Shown piece by piece: positions 38,266-49,085 of a DNA stretch of 64,000 bases (position 1 is the first letter of the stretch; each line of letters begins with the position of its first letter). Source of the stretch: CAWAMR01 sp963783095 (GTDB taxonomy: Bacteria; Planctomycetota; Planctomycetia; Gemmatales; Gemmataceae); the NCBI GenBank assembly GCA_963783095.1, contig CAWAMR010000013.1:186001-250000 (forward strand), in the 5' to 3' direction. A program made the translations under genes and the position numbers. The notes below the pieces were generated by a model. It searched no databases, was not told where the DNA came from, and saw only the letters and a program-made list of their open reading frames with translations.

Positions 38266-38305
38266 GAGAGAATTCCTAAGCGGTCATGCCGCCATTCGAT
38301 GAAGT

Positions 38306-39303
38306 TCAGTTCACGACATTGAGCAGAGGCTGGCCGAGGAGCGCTTTTCGACAGGCTTCAGAGCCTTTGATGCGCATATCCATCAACCCTTCCTCCGAGT
38401 AAAAGGCCGAGTGCGGATTGACAATCAGGCGATGGTGCGCTGGATGTTTGGGATCACGCCACGCCAGAATAAGGGGATCATCCTTGGCAGGGGGCTCCAC
38501 GGCGAGCACGTCGATCGCTGCTCCTGCCAACTGTCCCGAAGCGATCGCACCGGGAATTGCCGAGGTATCTACGATCGCGCCGCGCGCGGTATTGACGAGG
38601 AAAGAACCACCCGGCATTTTTGCGATCGCTGCCGCATCGATCAGGCCCTTGGTAGCGGGAGTCAAGGGGCAGTGCAGGCTCAGGACAAATGAAGCACTCA
38701 GCAATTCATCCAGAGTATCGACGCGCTGAATCCCCAGCGCCTTGTCGTATCCATCCGGTTTCAGGGGATCGTAGAAGCGAACATCCATGCCGAGCGCTTT
38801 GTGCGCAGACCGGCCGCCGTGCCAATTCGCCCCAACCCAACGATGGCGAAAACCCGCCCACGCAGACGATAAAGCGGCGCGAAATGCGTGTACATCCACG
38901 AAACAGCGGTGTCGCCTCGGAGCAATGAGTTGATTTGGTTGATCCCGCGCGTCAGAGCAAGAGTCAATCCGATTGCAGAATCGGCGACTTCCTCAGTGCC
39001 GTAATCCGGGACATTGGCAACCGGTATCCCTCGTTCCCTCGCTAATCGATAATCGACGTTGTCGTAGCCGACGCCGCAACGCACGATCAGTTTGCAGTGT
39101 TTGAGACGTTCGATGGTGAATCGACTCAAGCCGATGTTGTGGTAGATCATCACGGCATCGGCATCTTCGATCTTGCCGACCAGATCTTGTTCGGAATGGC
39201 TGTCGATGGCCGTGATCGTAGCCATGTCGCCGAGAATACGATGTTCCGGCTCCAGTGCGCCTGCGATGAAGTCGGTGATGACAACTTTGAAACGCGAATT
39301 CAT
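38306..39303 (-). CDS. D-isomer 2-hydroxyacid dehydrogenase (CtBP-like), one frameshift
   Basis: NAD-dependent oxidoreductase. From ATG 39303 (MNSRFKVVITDF). Substrate-domain CGVGYDNVD, NAD-binding GLGRIGTAAG, catalytic Arg in VNTARGAIVD, Glu in DVLAVEPPA and the His in NPHSAF are present. The frame changes by one base near 38810, inside the Rossmann helix after GTAAGLR. Joined length ~332. Closest in look to the C-terminal-binding-protein branch; substrate unknown. Confidence 0.85.
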
Positions 39304-39482
39304 AACGTCCGTAAACAGGAAGCCACGCAGTGGAGAGCGTGGCGGAGGGTTACGAATCTTTTGACTACGCCAAAGACGATGCAGCGGAGTGTGATAAAGT
39401 TGTACTGACTTAGGCTGGAAAATCATGTCCAGCAGGCCGGTACAAAGGGGAACCGTCATCCGGGGACCGGACCGAGCCTAGC

Positions 39483-39992
39483 TCATTCAGCACCCGCAAG
39501 TTCAATCTCTTCTTCAAGGTCATCAAAGACAACTTTGAGGACGAGACGCCCGCCAAGCGCCTGAGCATAGCTCTGGAGGGTAGCCACACGCGAGTCCTCT
39601 CTTCCCTCAAGTTTAGACACAGCAGCTTGGTTTACTCCCATCCGGCCGGCCACTTCTTCTTGCGACAGTTTTAGCTTTTGCCGAAGTTCCTTGATTCGGA
39701 CCGCGTATGGCGGGACGGTCTCCATACGGTTCTTGAGCAGTTTCACGCTCCTCATCAAGGCAGCTTCAAGGTCGCTAAAGTGCTCATCTGCCGGTTCGCC
39801 GTAGCCGTGCTCAGCATCCGAAGTTAGCCTGAAGCCGCTCGTTTCACGCCAATCGATTGCGAGAAGATAGCCCCCAGGCAGTCGGATATCCATCGACCAA
39901 AAGCCCTTTTCGTGTAGCGGCTTCTCAAGAGTGATCTCGGCTTTCCGGAAGAAGCATGAGAGGACCGCACGCAACAATTCGATTTGGTTCAT
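39483..39992 (-). CDS. XRE-family helix-turn-helix protein
   Basis: 169 residues. The C-terminal third is a Cro/C1-type HTH (IKELRQKLKLSQEEVAGRMG then NQAAVSKLEGRE), ending LVLKVVFDDLEEEIEL as in HigA-like antitoxins. The N-terminal ~100 residues (IELLRAVLSCFF, GGYLLAIDWRETSGF) are a separate alpha/beta domain I do not recognise. An antitoxin or autoregulator role is possible; the only candidate partner is a 26-codon frame overlapping its start. Confidence 0.75.
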   Translation of the reverse strand: MNQIELLRAVLSCFFRKAEITLEKPLHEKGFWSMDIRLPGGYLLAIDWRETSGFRLTSDAEHGYGEPADEHFSDLEAALMRSVKLLKNRMETVPPYAVRIKELRQKLKLSQEEVAGRMGVNQAAVSKLEGREDSRVATLQSYAQALGGRLVLKVVFDDLEEEIELAGAE

Positions 39993-40069
39993 GCTTGGTC
40001 ATGAGAGATGAAGGGTGGCAACGCTTCAAGCTGCTCGTAGAAAAGGGCGATACGTTGATAAATGTCCAT
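39989..40069 (-). CDS. 26-codon leader ORF coupled to the XRE gene, doubtful
   Basis: MDIYQRIALFYEQLEALPPF and six more residues, ending in a TGA that overlaps the ATG of the XRE gene (ATGA). No strong ribosome site (GAAG only). It may be a leader peptide or the end of a lost toxin gene. Confidence 0.3.
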   Translation of the reverse strand: MDIYQRIALFYEQLEALPPFISHDQA

Positions 40070-40327
40070 CGGATGATCTTCGGTGGAGGTAGTTTACTAT
40101 AAGTCGCATCGAGTATTCCGTCAAGGGAATAATCGGCGTTTTATCGTGGGCTTATTCAGTTATTCCAGAGCCAGTTGGCTTGTTGCATGCGGAAGGAGCC
40201 GATTCGAGCAAGTGGCCTCTTCAAACCGATCTCTTCCGATCAACTTTTCTCCAAGATCAGATCCAAAACCCAGCAACCTCGAACATGAAGCCCGTTGCTG
40301 CGGCAATGGGAGACAACTTCCTCGTTG
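40070..40327. other. Intergenic, no gene seen
   Basis: No supported frame, repeat or hairpin; presumably the promoter region of the XRE gene on the minus strand. Confidence 0.4.
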
Positions 40328-41401
40328 TCACAACCAGCATCCATCAGGGCATCGCCAAGTATCGGCATGGCGCATAAAATCCTCCGTCTGATACATTGTG
40401 TTCGCCAGATCTGTGAGATTTTGGCTACGCCAACGAGTGTTGAACTCGGCTCGACGTTTGGGGCCTGCAACATCTTGGTATATGCCGTCAATCGCCTGGC
40501 GAACGCTGAGCATGGTTTCCTGACCTCCTTCTGTCATGTCAACGTGGAGGGGTGCGCCAAAACTCCGAATTGCAAAAACGTGCGCGGCACGTTCAGCAGT
40601 CCAAATGTAGCGCTTTTCGGTTGCTGCCGATTCGATCGCCGACAAACCCTGAATGATGCAGGCCGTCTCAATTATAAGCCGATCGTTTTCGTCCTCATCT
40701 GATTCACTGGTTTCCAGCCCTATAGTCCTGTTGTGCTCGGCTTCGGCTCGAAAAGATCGCTCTCTTTCGGCACCGAGTTCTTCCACGCGATTCAATTGGT
40801 CGCGAAGAGATCGCCGGCTTCGCTTGAGTGCCGCCATTGACCGACCAGTCTCTGCATAGTTTTCAATTGTCACTAGCGCATCCTGAGGCAATGGACCAAC
40901 CGCCCAGTTTGTCAATTGGCGACAAATAGCGGTCGCAACCAATCGGCCCTTTCGCGCACTTAATTCCTTAATGGCTGAGGCAAGCACTGAACCGACAAGC
41001 GGAAGACCCGGCAGAGCCCGCTTCAGAAGTGATTCGCCTTCTTTCGTGAGGGCGCACCGTCTCCACATCGGGTGCGCGGCGACATATGCCCCGGTTGGAG
41101 AGCCAAAATTGCCCATCCCTTGGACCAAGGCAATCCCATCGCGCGTACGATTTGCAAGGCCAATCAACGCGTCGTCGAATTTCTCAACTTCCAAGCTGGG
41201 ATTTTCAACGTATCCATACTCGCTGAGCGATTCTCGAACCGCAGCATTCCAATATCCGCCTTGACGCAATGCCTCAGCCAGCACCCAGCGACAGCTAATA
41301 TCAACATCGCGAGTGCTCCTTCCAAAAGAGTAGATCGCTGTCAGAATCAAGCGCTCTTCGGGCCGGAGTCTTTCCCATAGCGGATTCACCCGTTCCTCCA
41401 C
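40328..41401 (-). CDS. Hypothetical protein with internal coiled coil
   Basis: 357 residues from a GTG at 41401, 38 bases after the aldo/keto reductase stop on the same strand. Residues ~195-225 form a charged helix (RSRRSLRDQLNRVEELGAER) and ~230-245 an acidic patch (SESDEDENDR). No membrane span or signal. No family recognised. The C-terminus ends CPDGCWL, with two Cys close together. Confidence 0.55.
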   Translation of the reverse strand: MEERVNPLWERLRPEERLILTAIYSFGRSTRDVDISCRWVLAEALRQGGYWNAAVRESLSEYGYVENPSLEVEKFDDALIGLANRTRDGIALVQGMGNFGSPTGAYVAAHPMWRRCALTKEGESLLKRALPGLPLVGSVLASAIKELSARKGRLVATAICRQLTNWAVGPLPQDALVTIENYAETGRSMAALKRSRRSLRDQLNRVEELGAERERSFRAEAEHNRTIGLETSESDEDENDRLIIETACIIQGLSAIESAATEKRYIWTAERAAHVFAIRSFGAPLHVDMTEGGQETMLSVRQAIDGIYQDVAGPKRRAEFNTRWRSQNLTDLANTMYQTEDFMRHADTWRCPDGCWL

Positions 41402-41439
41402 TTGACCGATGTCGTGTGACCTCGTATCCGGAAATGATG

Positions 41440-42435
41440 TTACTCAAAGCCCGCAACAGGATGAGGGATGTAATGTTCTTCCAGAATTCTAGTCTCTTCG
41501 GCAGAAAGCTCGATTGATAGCGCTGCGACAGCATCTTCCAGATGATGCGGCTTGGACGCGCCAATAATCGGCGACGTCACGACCGGTTTGCTCAACATCC
41601 AGGCCAGCGCAAGCCTCGCGCGAGGAATGGCCCTCTTTTTGGCTATTTCACCCAGGGCATCCACGACCGCGCGATCCGCGGCTTCCATTTTGCCGTAAAG
41701 TTTCTTGCCATACTCGTCCGTGCCGGCTCGCTTTGTGCTTGGCTCCATTTGCCATTCGCGTGCCAGCCGGCCGCGCGCCAGTGGACTCCACGGCAACACG
41801 CCGATTCCCTCTGCACGGCACAACCCCATCATCTCTCGTTCTTCTTCGCGGTAAAGTAGATTGTAATGGTTCTGCATCGACACAAACCGAGTCCAACTAT
41901 GCAAGTCGGCAAGATAAAGCGCCTTGCAAAACTGCCAGGCAAACATCGACGATGCTCCAATGTATCGGACCTTCCCACACTTCACCAGATCGTGAAGCGC
42001 TTCCAAAGTCTCCTCGATCGGTGTGTGGTAATCCCAGCGATGAGTCTGATAAAGATCGATGTAGTCCGTTTGCAGCCGACGCAGGCTGGCGTCAACTTCC
42101 GACATGATCGCCTTGCGCGACAGTCCTCGCCCATTCGGATCGGGCCGCATTGGGTTGAAAACTTTCGTGGCGATCACGACCTCTTCCCGGCTCGCCATGT
42201 CGCGCAGGGCACGACCCACGATCTCTTCGCTCGTGCCGTCCGAATAGACGTTGGCGGTGTCGAAGAAGTTGATACCAGCGGCGAGCGAGCGCTCGATAAA
42301 CGGTCTACTCTCTTCTTCGCCCAGTGTCCAGGCGTGTGCGCCTCGCTCGGGAATACCATAGGTCATGCAGCCCAGGCAAATGCGGGAAACTTTCAGACCG
42401 GTTTTCCCGAGGTTGACATATTCCAATTGATGCAC
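41440..42435 (-). CDS. Aldo/keto reductase
   Basis: 331 residues, (beta/alpha)8 NADPH-dependent oxidoreductase of the YajO/Tas-like branch. Catalytic tetrad: Asp and Tyr in FFDTANVYSDG, Lys in VIATKVF, His in LYQTHRWD. VLPWSPLARGRLAREW and SPIIGASKPHHLEDA are the cofactor-binding end. Substrate unknown. Confidence 0.93.
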   Translation of the reverse strand: MHQLEYVNLGKTGLKVSRICLGCMTYGIPERGAHAWTLGEEESRPFIERSLAAGINFFDTANVYSDGTSEEIVGRALRDMASREEVVIATKVFNPMRPDPNGRGLSRKAIMSEVDASLRRLQTDYIDLYQTHRWDYHTPIEETLEALHDLVKCGKVRYIGASSMFAWQFCKALYLADLHSWTRFVSMQNHYNLLYREEEREMMGLCRAEGIGVLPWSPLARGRLAREWQMEPSTKRAGTDEYGKKLYGKMEAADRAVVDALGEIAKKRAIPRARLALAWMLSKPVVTSPIIGASKPHHLEDAVAALSIELSAEETRILEEHYIPHPVAGFE

Positions 42436-42513
42436 TCCCCTTGAACTCTATGCGATGTGTCGCGAACAGTCACTTGAACCAGAAGATTTAAGTGCGTTAT
42501 ACACGCAATTGGG

Positions 42514-42711
42514 TTAATTCGGGCGTTTCTCACGTTTGTAAAGCAACAATAGGCTTTTTCGACAAGTGACTTCGCCACGATCCTCCGTTGCGATTCCTTC
42601 CATTTCGGCGCGATGAGCGGCCTCTTTGTCGCAAGGATTACACAAAACCATCCCGTCCTCATTGAGGGCGTGTAAATCACGTTTCTCTCTCTTGTCCTGG
42701 GACATTGACAT
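42514..42711 (-). CDS. Small conserved protein
   Basis: 65 residues, charged, with VLCNPCDKEAAHRAEMEGIA and VTCRKSLLLL: three cysteines, though not a clean zinc ribbon. It resembles small planctomycete proteins of the form VLCNPRDKEAAHRAE-xx-TC; function unknown. Divergent from actA. Confidence 0.55.
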   Translation of the reverse strand: MSMSQDKREKRDLHALNEDGMVLCNPCDKEAAHRAEMEGIATEDRGEVTCRKSLLLLYKREKRPN

Positions 42712-42963
42712 CCTCTTGGCTTGGCGGTAAGGCAGTCATTTTATAACACAATCCCATCGCGCGATAAAGCATCGTCGAAAACGGGGCACGGGTCTCGAAA
42801 ATCAGCCTCCGCCGGCTCAGCACAGAGTCAGGATTAGGAGGTTCACTCCCACTCTCCTAAATTCACCCGGTTTGGAATAAGAGATTGGCTTGCGCATCAG
42901 GCTAAATCGGCAGACAGGAATGCCTGCCATGGCCCATCGCTATCCGAGAGAGGAACACCCAAA

Positions 42964-43638
42964 TTGGCAGCGGTCTTCACGCGGGGGATCGATTCCCTGG
43001 TTCGAAAGGTTGTCGTCGGCGTTGTACTCAGCGCTGTCCTCTTTACCGGGGGATTTTACTACTATGCCTATCCCCAATATACCCGCGTTGGCTATCAGCC
43101 CGAGCAGCCTATCGCTTTCTCCCACGAACTTCACGTCGGTCAGGTGGGAATGGATTGCCGCTATTGCCATCAGCACGTCGAGAACTCCAAGCACGCGACG
43201 CTCCCCAATACGCAGGTATGCATGGGTTGCCACAATGGCGTCGATCCCGGCAAGGCGAATATCAAGGCAAACAGTCCGCTGCTTTCGCCGGTGCGCGAGA
43301 GTTGGAAATCGGGAAATCCGGTTCCATGGAAACGCATTCATAAAGTGCCTGAATTTGCCTACTTCGATCACTCGGTCCATGTCAAACGAGGCGTCAGTTG
43401 CTTCGAATGTCATGGGCCGGTGAACGAGATGAAAACCGTCTGGCACGATCAGTCGTTGACGATGGGCTGGTGTCTGGATTGCCACCACAACCCCGAAACT
43501 CATCTGCGGCCCAAGCAAGTGGTTTACGACCCTCTCTGGAAACCGGAACCAAGCAACGACAAACAGCTGACCGGGGAGGAACTAAGAAAGCGATTTGCGC
43601 AAAACCCTCCCTCTCATTGCGGAGGATGCCACCGATGA
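42964..43638 (+). CDS. actA: Alternative complex III subunit ActA, pentaheme cytochrome c
   Basis: Membrane-anchored multiheme subunit of the quinol:electron acceptor oxidoreductase. TTG start at 42964 with AGAGAGG nine bases upstream. One N-terminal helix (VVVGVVLSAVLFTGGFYYYA), then five CxxCH sites: CRYCH, CMGCH, CFECH, CLDCH, CGGCH, with extra His residues for axial ligation (FSHELHVG, FDHSVHV). 224 residues. First gene of the act cluster; its stop overlaps the actB ATG (ATGA). Confidence 0.93.
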   Translation: MAAVFTRGIDSLVRKVVVGVVLSAVLFTGGFYYYAYPQYTRVGYQPEQPIAFSHELHVGQVGMDCRYCHQHVENSKHATLPNTQVCMGCHNGVDPGKANIKANSPLLSPVRESWKSGNPVPWKRIHKVPEFAYFDHSVHVKRGVSCFECHGPVNEMKTVWHDQSLTMGWCLDCHHNPETHLRPKQVVYDPLWKPEPSNDKQLTGEELRKRFAQNPPSHCGGCHR

Positions 43639-46600
43639 GCACCGAACATCGAACGATCAGCCTGCCCATCATCTCGGATCCTTCTGCCCAAGATTTGCCG
43701 CAACACGGCGACAAAGCGATTTGGCGAAGTCTCGACGATCTCGCCGCCAATCCCGACTTCGAGGAATTTGCGCGAAAAGAATTTCCCGGTTTCGCCAATG
43801 TCTATGAGGGACTTGGTGAAGTCGAAGTGGAGGGAAGTTCCCTGAATCGCCGGCAATTTCTGGCACTTTCCGCCGCAGGATTGTCGCTGGCAGGATTGGC
43901 GGGATGTCGCCGGCCTGACTTGCAGATATTGCCGTACTCCCATACGCCCGATGACATCGTTCCGGGGGTGCCGCTTTACTACGCGACCAGCATTCCTCGT
44001 CCGGGAACGGCTTTCCCGATTCTCGTCGAGAGTCACGAAGGCCGTCCGACCAAGATCGAGGGCAACCCCCGACATCCTGCCAGTTTGGGCAAGACCGATG
44101 CCCATGCTCAAGCCGCGATCCTCGACCTGTATTCGCCGGATCGTTCCCGCGAGGTGCTCACCCGCGATCCCGCAGAAAAACTGAAGGCTTCTTCGTGGGA
44201 AGCATTCGACCGCGAAATCAGCAAGGTCATGGAAGCGGCGAAAGCTGCGGAGGGCAACGGCCTGCGCTTCCTGGCAGAAGACATCAACTCTCCAGCGCTT
44301 CGGCTCTTGCGCGAGCACATCTCTACTACCTTCGCAAACTCGGTCTGGCATACCTATGAGCCGATCGACAATAGCAACATCAGGCTCGGAACGGAGATGG
44401 TTTTCGGCAAGCCCTTGCAAGTCAGTTACGACTTCAAGAAAGCGCGGCGAGTGCTGGCGCTCGATGCCGATTTTCTCGGTATCGACGAGAATGTGGTAGC
44501 GAATTCGCAGGGGTTTTCCGATAGCCGAAAGGCTCCTGCGGATAATGCGCACGAGGATGACCTTTCGCGAAAACTAGGCCGGCTGTACGTCGTGGAAAGC
44601 GGCTTCAGCATTACCGGCACGATGGCAGATCATCGACTCCGGCTACCCTCGACGCACATTGCCGACTACATCCTTGCGCTCGCGGGACACATTGGGGAAC
44701 GAACGGGAGATTCATCGCTCAAGTCCATCGGAAGCATGGTATCCGCGAACATCACGTTTCCGAAGGCGTGGATCGAGGCCGTTGCCGCCGATTTACTGGA
44801 CACTGATTTTAAGGGTAAGGCGCTGGTGCTGGCCGGGGCCAGGCAGCCTGCACTGGTACACGCGATCTGCTTTGCCATCAATCAGGTTCTGGGTGCGGTC
44901 GGCGAGACGATCGAACTTCGAGAATTGGCGGTCCACAAGAGCGAAACCATAAGCAGCTTGATGCTCGCAGTCGATGCCGGCAAAGTATCGACGTTGGTTA
45001 TTCTCGGTGGCAATCCGGTTTACAATGCCCCCGCCGATCTCCATTTCGCAGCACAACTCGAAAAGGTAAACTCCCGAATTCGCCTTGGCTTGTTCAAGGA
45101 TGAAACGTCCCATCTGGCTACCTGGCATCTCCCCGCTGCTCACTTCCTGGAATCGTGGGGTGATGCTGAAACCAACTCCGGGACATACGGGATCGTGCAG
45201 CCTTTGATTGCTCCGTTGCATGGTGGGCGATCGATTCTTGAGCTGTTGATTCAGATCAGCGGTTACGATGAAGCTCGTAATGCCGCCGATGCAAAAACGA
45301 AGGTATATGAGTTGCTCCGGAAGTCGTTCGCCAAACGAACCGGCAAGATGGATGATGATCCAGGTCTCGATGCCTCATTCAAGGCGTTCATTCAGAAAGG
45401 CTTTGTCGAAGGCAGCGCGCCGAAAACCGGAGAAATGCGCCCTCAGTGTCGCCAAAATCGTCGAGGCTCTGAAAAACTACACGCCCCCGAAAGCCATCGG
45501 CGCGGACCGTTACGAAATCTGTTTCTTCCCGGACTATAGCGTCTTCGATGGTCGCTTCGCCACGAATAGCTGGCTCATGGAATTACCCGACCCCATCACA
45601 AAATTAGTCTGGGACAACGCAGCGATCATCAGCCCGAAGACAGCTGAGAAACTGGGCGTCAAACAAGGCGACATCATTGAGCTCGAGGCCAACGGCGGCA
45701 AAGTCAAAGTTCCCGCATTCATCCTTCCCGGTCAGACCGATTTCTCCATTGCCTTGCCCCTGGGTTACGGCAAAGCCGGGACCGACGAAAAACTTCGCAT
45801 TGGCCGAATCCCCGAAGGCGGCGGGTTCAACGTCTATCCGATCCGCGCATCTGCCAACCTGTATTTCGTCGCTGCCGACAGAGTTGTGAAAACTTCACAG
45901 AACTATACTCTCGTCACCACGCAAGAACACGGTGCTATTCCCGAACCCAAGGAAGAGGAGATCCTTCACGAGTATTCCCTGGAGAAATACCAGGAAATCG
46001 TACACGGTAAACACAGTCACCAGCACAAGGACGATCCCAAGAGCCGATTCCAGTACGGCTATCGCCAGCGGCTTTACAAGATCAACAACAACGCTGGCTA
46101 CGATAATGAGCAACGGCAGATCCAGCAGGCCGCCAAGCAAGCGGAGGATCTTTCTTATCCCGCGCGACTCGACGGCAATATGCAGTGGGGAATGGTGATC
46201 GACCTCAATTCATGTACAGGCTGCTCGGCGTGCGTGACCGCCTGTCAGGCCGAGAACAACATTCCGGTCGTGGGCAAGGGTGAAATCAAAATCAATCGGG
46301 AAATGCACTGGATTCGTCTGGATCGCTACTTCACGACCAAGATGCAAGTCGGCAAGGACGAGCAAGGTTCCGGCGAATTCAAGGACGATCCGCACATTGT
46401 TACGCAGCCGATGATGTGCCAGCAATGCGAAGGCCGCCCCGTGCGAATCGGTTTGTCCCGTCAACGCCGCAGTTCATAGCCCCGAGGGGTTGAATCTTCA
46501 GGTTTATAACCGCTGTATCGGTACGCGCTACTGTTCCAACAACTGCCCTTACAAGGTCCGTCGCTTCAACTGGTTCGATTACAACAAACGGCGCATCGAT

Positions 46601-47090
46601 GAGTTGCGCAGTTCCAACCCCATTCAGTGATGCGGGTGTTCCGGAGACGCTCAAGATGCAGAAGAACCCGGAGGTAACCGTCCGGATGCGCGGCGTCATG
46701 GAGAAATGCACCTATTGCATTCAGCGCATCGAGCGTGCCAAGATCGGCGCAAAAGTGCTGGCCGCCAAACTCGGAATGGATACCGTCGATGCGCCTCCGA
46801 CAACTTCGCAAGAGCAGGAATACAAACTCGGCTTTGCCATCCGGCAATTTGGCGACCAGAGCAAGATCATCGTTCCCGACGGCTTGGTTACTACCGCCTG
46901 TGCCCAGGCTTGCCCAAGCAATGCCATCATCTTTGGGAACGTCAACGACACTCAGAGCAAGGTCTTCCAGATGAAGAATAGCCGAGTTGCCGATTATCTG
47001 GTGCTGGGATTATTGAACACGAAGCCGAGAACCAGTTATTTGCCCCGGCTGCGCAACCTCAATGAAAAGATGAAGGAGGCCAGCGCGTGA
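43635..47090 (+). CDS. actB: Alternative complex III subunit ActB, Fe-S protein, three frameshifts
   Basis: Large peripheral subunit: a molybdopterin-oxidoreductase-like domain without the cofactor, fused to a four-cluster ferredoxin domain. ATG 43635 with GGAGG upstream. NRRQFLALSAAGLSLAGLAG near residue 70 is a Tat-like signal (RRxFL). The Fe-S part has CTGCSACVTACQAENN, CQQCEGRPCESVCPVNA, CIGTRYCSNNCPYKVRRFNW and CTYC with CAQACP. Frame breaks lie near 45425, 46440 (an extra C in a CCCC run, which restores CESVCP) and 46620-46650. Joined length ~1,150 residues. The GTG of the next gene overlaps the stop. Confidence 0.92.
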
Positions 47091-49081
47091 GTGCCGCTCT
47101 TTCAGTTCCGCTCGTCCACGCTGAAACTCTGGAGCGAATTCCCTGGGTGGAACCTGCGCACCACAGCTACTCCAAGATCACTGAGACGATTGGCAGCATT
47201 AGCGAGCAGCCTCAACCGTTGTGGTGGTGGCCGGCATTCCTGATGGCCGCCACGACGCTGGGTGCCGGCGTGCTTGCAGCGACTTACTTGATCTCGACGG
47301 GTGTGGGCGTCTGGGGATCCAATATCCCGGTGGCCTGGGCTTTCGATATTACCAACTTCGTGTTCTGGATCGGTATCGGTCATGCGGGCACACTGATCTC
47401 GGCGATTCTCTTCTTGTTTCGGCAAAAGTGGCGGACTTCGATCAACCGCTTCTCCGAAGCGATGACGCTCTTTGCCGTGATGTGCGCAGGGGTTTATCCG
47501 GGTATCCACGTCGGTCGAATCTGGTATGCGTGGTTCATGTTCCCGATACCCAACGCCAACCACATCTGGCAGAATTTCCGCTCAGCGCTGTGTTGGGATC
47601 TTTTCGCGGTAGGAACCTATTTCACGGTGTCGGTGTTGTTCTGGTATGTCGGCTTGATTCCCGATCTGGCCACGCTTCGAGAACGTGCCAAAACCGTCTA
47701 CCGCAAACGGATCTTTGCGATCCTTTCCTTTGGCTGGCGCGGCTCGACGCGGCACTGGCGACATTATGAAATCGCTTACCTTTTGCTGGCTGGTTTCTCG
47801 ACGCCGCTGGTGCTGTCGGTTCACTCGGTCGTATCGTTCGACTTCGCTACTTCGGTCATCCCAGGCTGGCATACAACGATCTTCCCGCCCTATTTCGTGG
47901 CCGGTGCCATCTTCGGCGGATTTGCGATGGTCCTGCAATGTATGATTCCCGTGCGCGGCATGTATCCGGGGTTGAAAGAAATCGTCACCGTTCGCCACAT
48001 GGACATCATGGCCAAGTTCATCCTGGCCACAGGGACACTGGTCGGTTACGCCTATGCGATGGAGTTCTTTATCGCCTGGTATTCGGGCAGCCCTTATGAA
48101 TCGGCGATCTTCATCAATCGGGCGACCGGCAATTACTGGTGGGCTTACTGGCTCATGGTTTCCAGCAACCTGTTCGTCCCGCAGATTCTGTGGCTAAAAT
48201 CCTGGAGAACGACCGCCTGGAAGCTCCTGATCGTGGTGACAATCGTCAACGTGGGCATGTGGTGGGAACGGTTTGTCATCATCGTGCAGTCGTTGCACCG
48301 CGATTTTCTGCCGGCGAGCTGGGGCGATTATTATCCCTCCTGGGTCGACTGGATGCAGATGATCGGGGACTTCGGATTGTTCTTTACCTTGACGTTGCTG
48401 TTCATTCGATTCTTGCCGATCATCGCCATGTCGGAAATCAAAGGTGTCTTGCCGCACTCGCATCCGCACGGGGCCGACCAGGATAATCCGCACGGTAACC
48501 CGAAAGCGATCGTTCCAGAGGATCAACGAGTTGTTCCCGTCGAAGGTGGGAACGGAGACAAGTGGGGTATGGTGGCGGAGTTTGCGGGGCCTGCTGCGTT
48601 GCTCGCCGCGGCGAAAACCATGCGCGATCGAGGCTACACCACTCTGGATGCCTATACCCCGTATCCGGTTCATGGCATGGTACGAGCCATCGGGATGACT
48701 CGATCCCGGCTGCCGATCATCACGTTGTGCGGTTCGATCACCGGATTAGCGGTGGCGATGTTCATGCAGTTCTACCTGATGGGCTGGTATTACCCGACCA
48801 TCGTGCAGGGCAAGCAGTTCACATCCTGGGAAGCCTTCGTGCCGATCCTGTTCGAATTAATGGTGTTGTTCAGTGCCTTCTTCACGGTCTTCGGAATGCT
48901 GGGGCTATGCCGATTGCCGCGCTACTTCCATCCGATCGATCAGTATACCCCGTTGAGCCGGGTGGTGGATGATGCGTTCTTCCTGAGCATTGAGGCTGGC
49001 GATCCCCAGTTCGACGACAAAAGAACGCGGGATGAACTCGAGAAGTTGGGTGCGTATAACGTCGCGCTATTGGAGAAATAG
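47087..49081 (+). CDS. actC: ActC-ActD fusion, NrfD-like membrane subunit plus DUF3341
   Basis: 664 residues where ActC alone is usually about 450-490. Residues ~1-455 are the NrfD/PsrC-like polytopic quinol-binding subunit (VFWIGIGHAGTLISAILFLFR, SVHSVVSFDFATSVIPGWH, with TM helices throughout). After a His/Pro/Asp-rich linker (PHSHPHGADQDNPHGN) residues ~490-664 are the ActD/DUF3341 module: VAEFAGPAALLAAAKTMRDR, YTPYPVHGM, then two TM helices. There is no stop or frame break between them. GTG start overlaps actB by four bases. Confidence 0.88.
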   Translation: MSAALSVPLVHAETLERIPWVEPAHHSYSKITETIGSISEQPQPLWWWPAFLMAATTLGAGVLAATYLISTGVGVWGSNIPVAWAFDITNFVFWIGIGHAGTLISAILFLFRQKWRTSINRFSEAMTLFAVMCAGVYPGIHVGRIWYAWFMFPIPNANHIWQNFRSALCWDLFAVGTYFTVSVLFWYVGLIPDLATLRERAKTVYRKRIFAILSFGWRGSTRHWRHYEIAYLLLAGFSTPLVLSVHSVVSFDFATSVIPGWHTTIFPPYFVAGAIFGGFAMVLQCMIPVRGMYPGLKEIVTVRHMDIMAKFILATGTLVGYAYAMEFFIAWYSGSPYESAIFINRATGNYWWAYWLMVSSNLFVPQILWLKSWRTTAWKLLIVVTIVNVGMWWERFVIIVQSLHRDFLPASWGDYYPSWVDWMQMIGDFGLFFTLTLLFIRFLPIIAMSEIKGVLPHSHPHGADQDNPHGNPKAIVPEDQRVVPVEGGNGDKWGMVAEFAGPAALLAAAKTMRDRGYTTLDAYTPYPVHGMVRAIGMTRSRLPIITLCGSITGLAVAMFMQFYLMGWYYPTIVQGKQFTSWEAFVPILFELMVLFSAFFTVFGMLGLCRLPRYFHPIDQYTPLSRVVDDAFFLSIEAGDPQFDDKRTRDELEKLGAYNVALLEK

Positions 49082-49085
49082 GTTC

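Noticed and set aside
42712..42963. A specific promoter for the act genes
   Set aside because: TTGGCG with a 16-base gap to TATAAC is present, but it is weak, could equally serve the other strand, and planctomycete promoters are not well defined.
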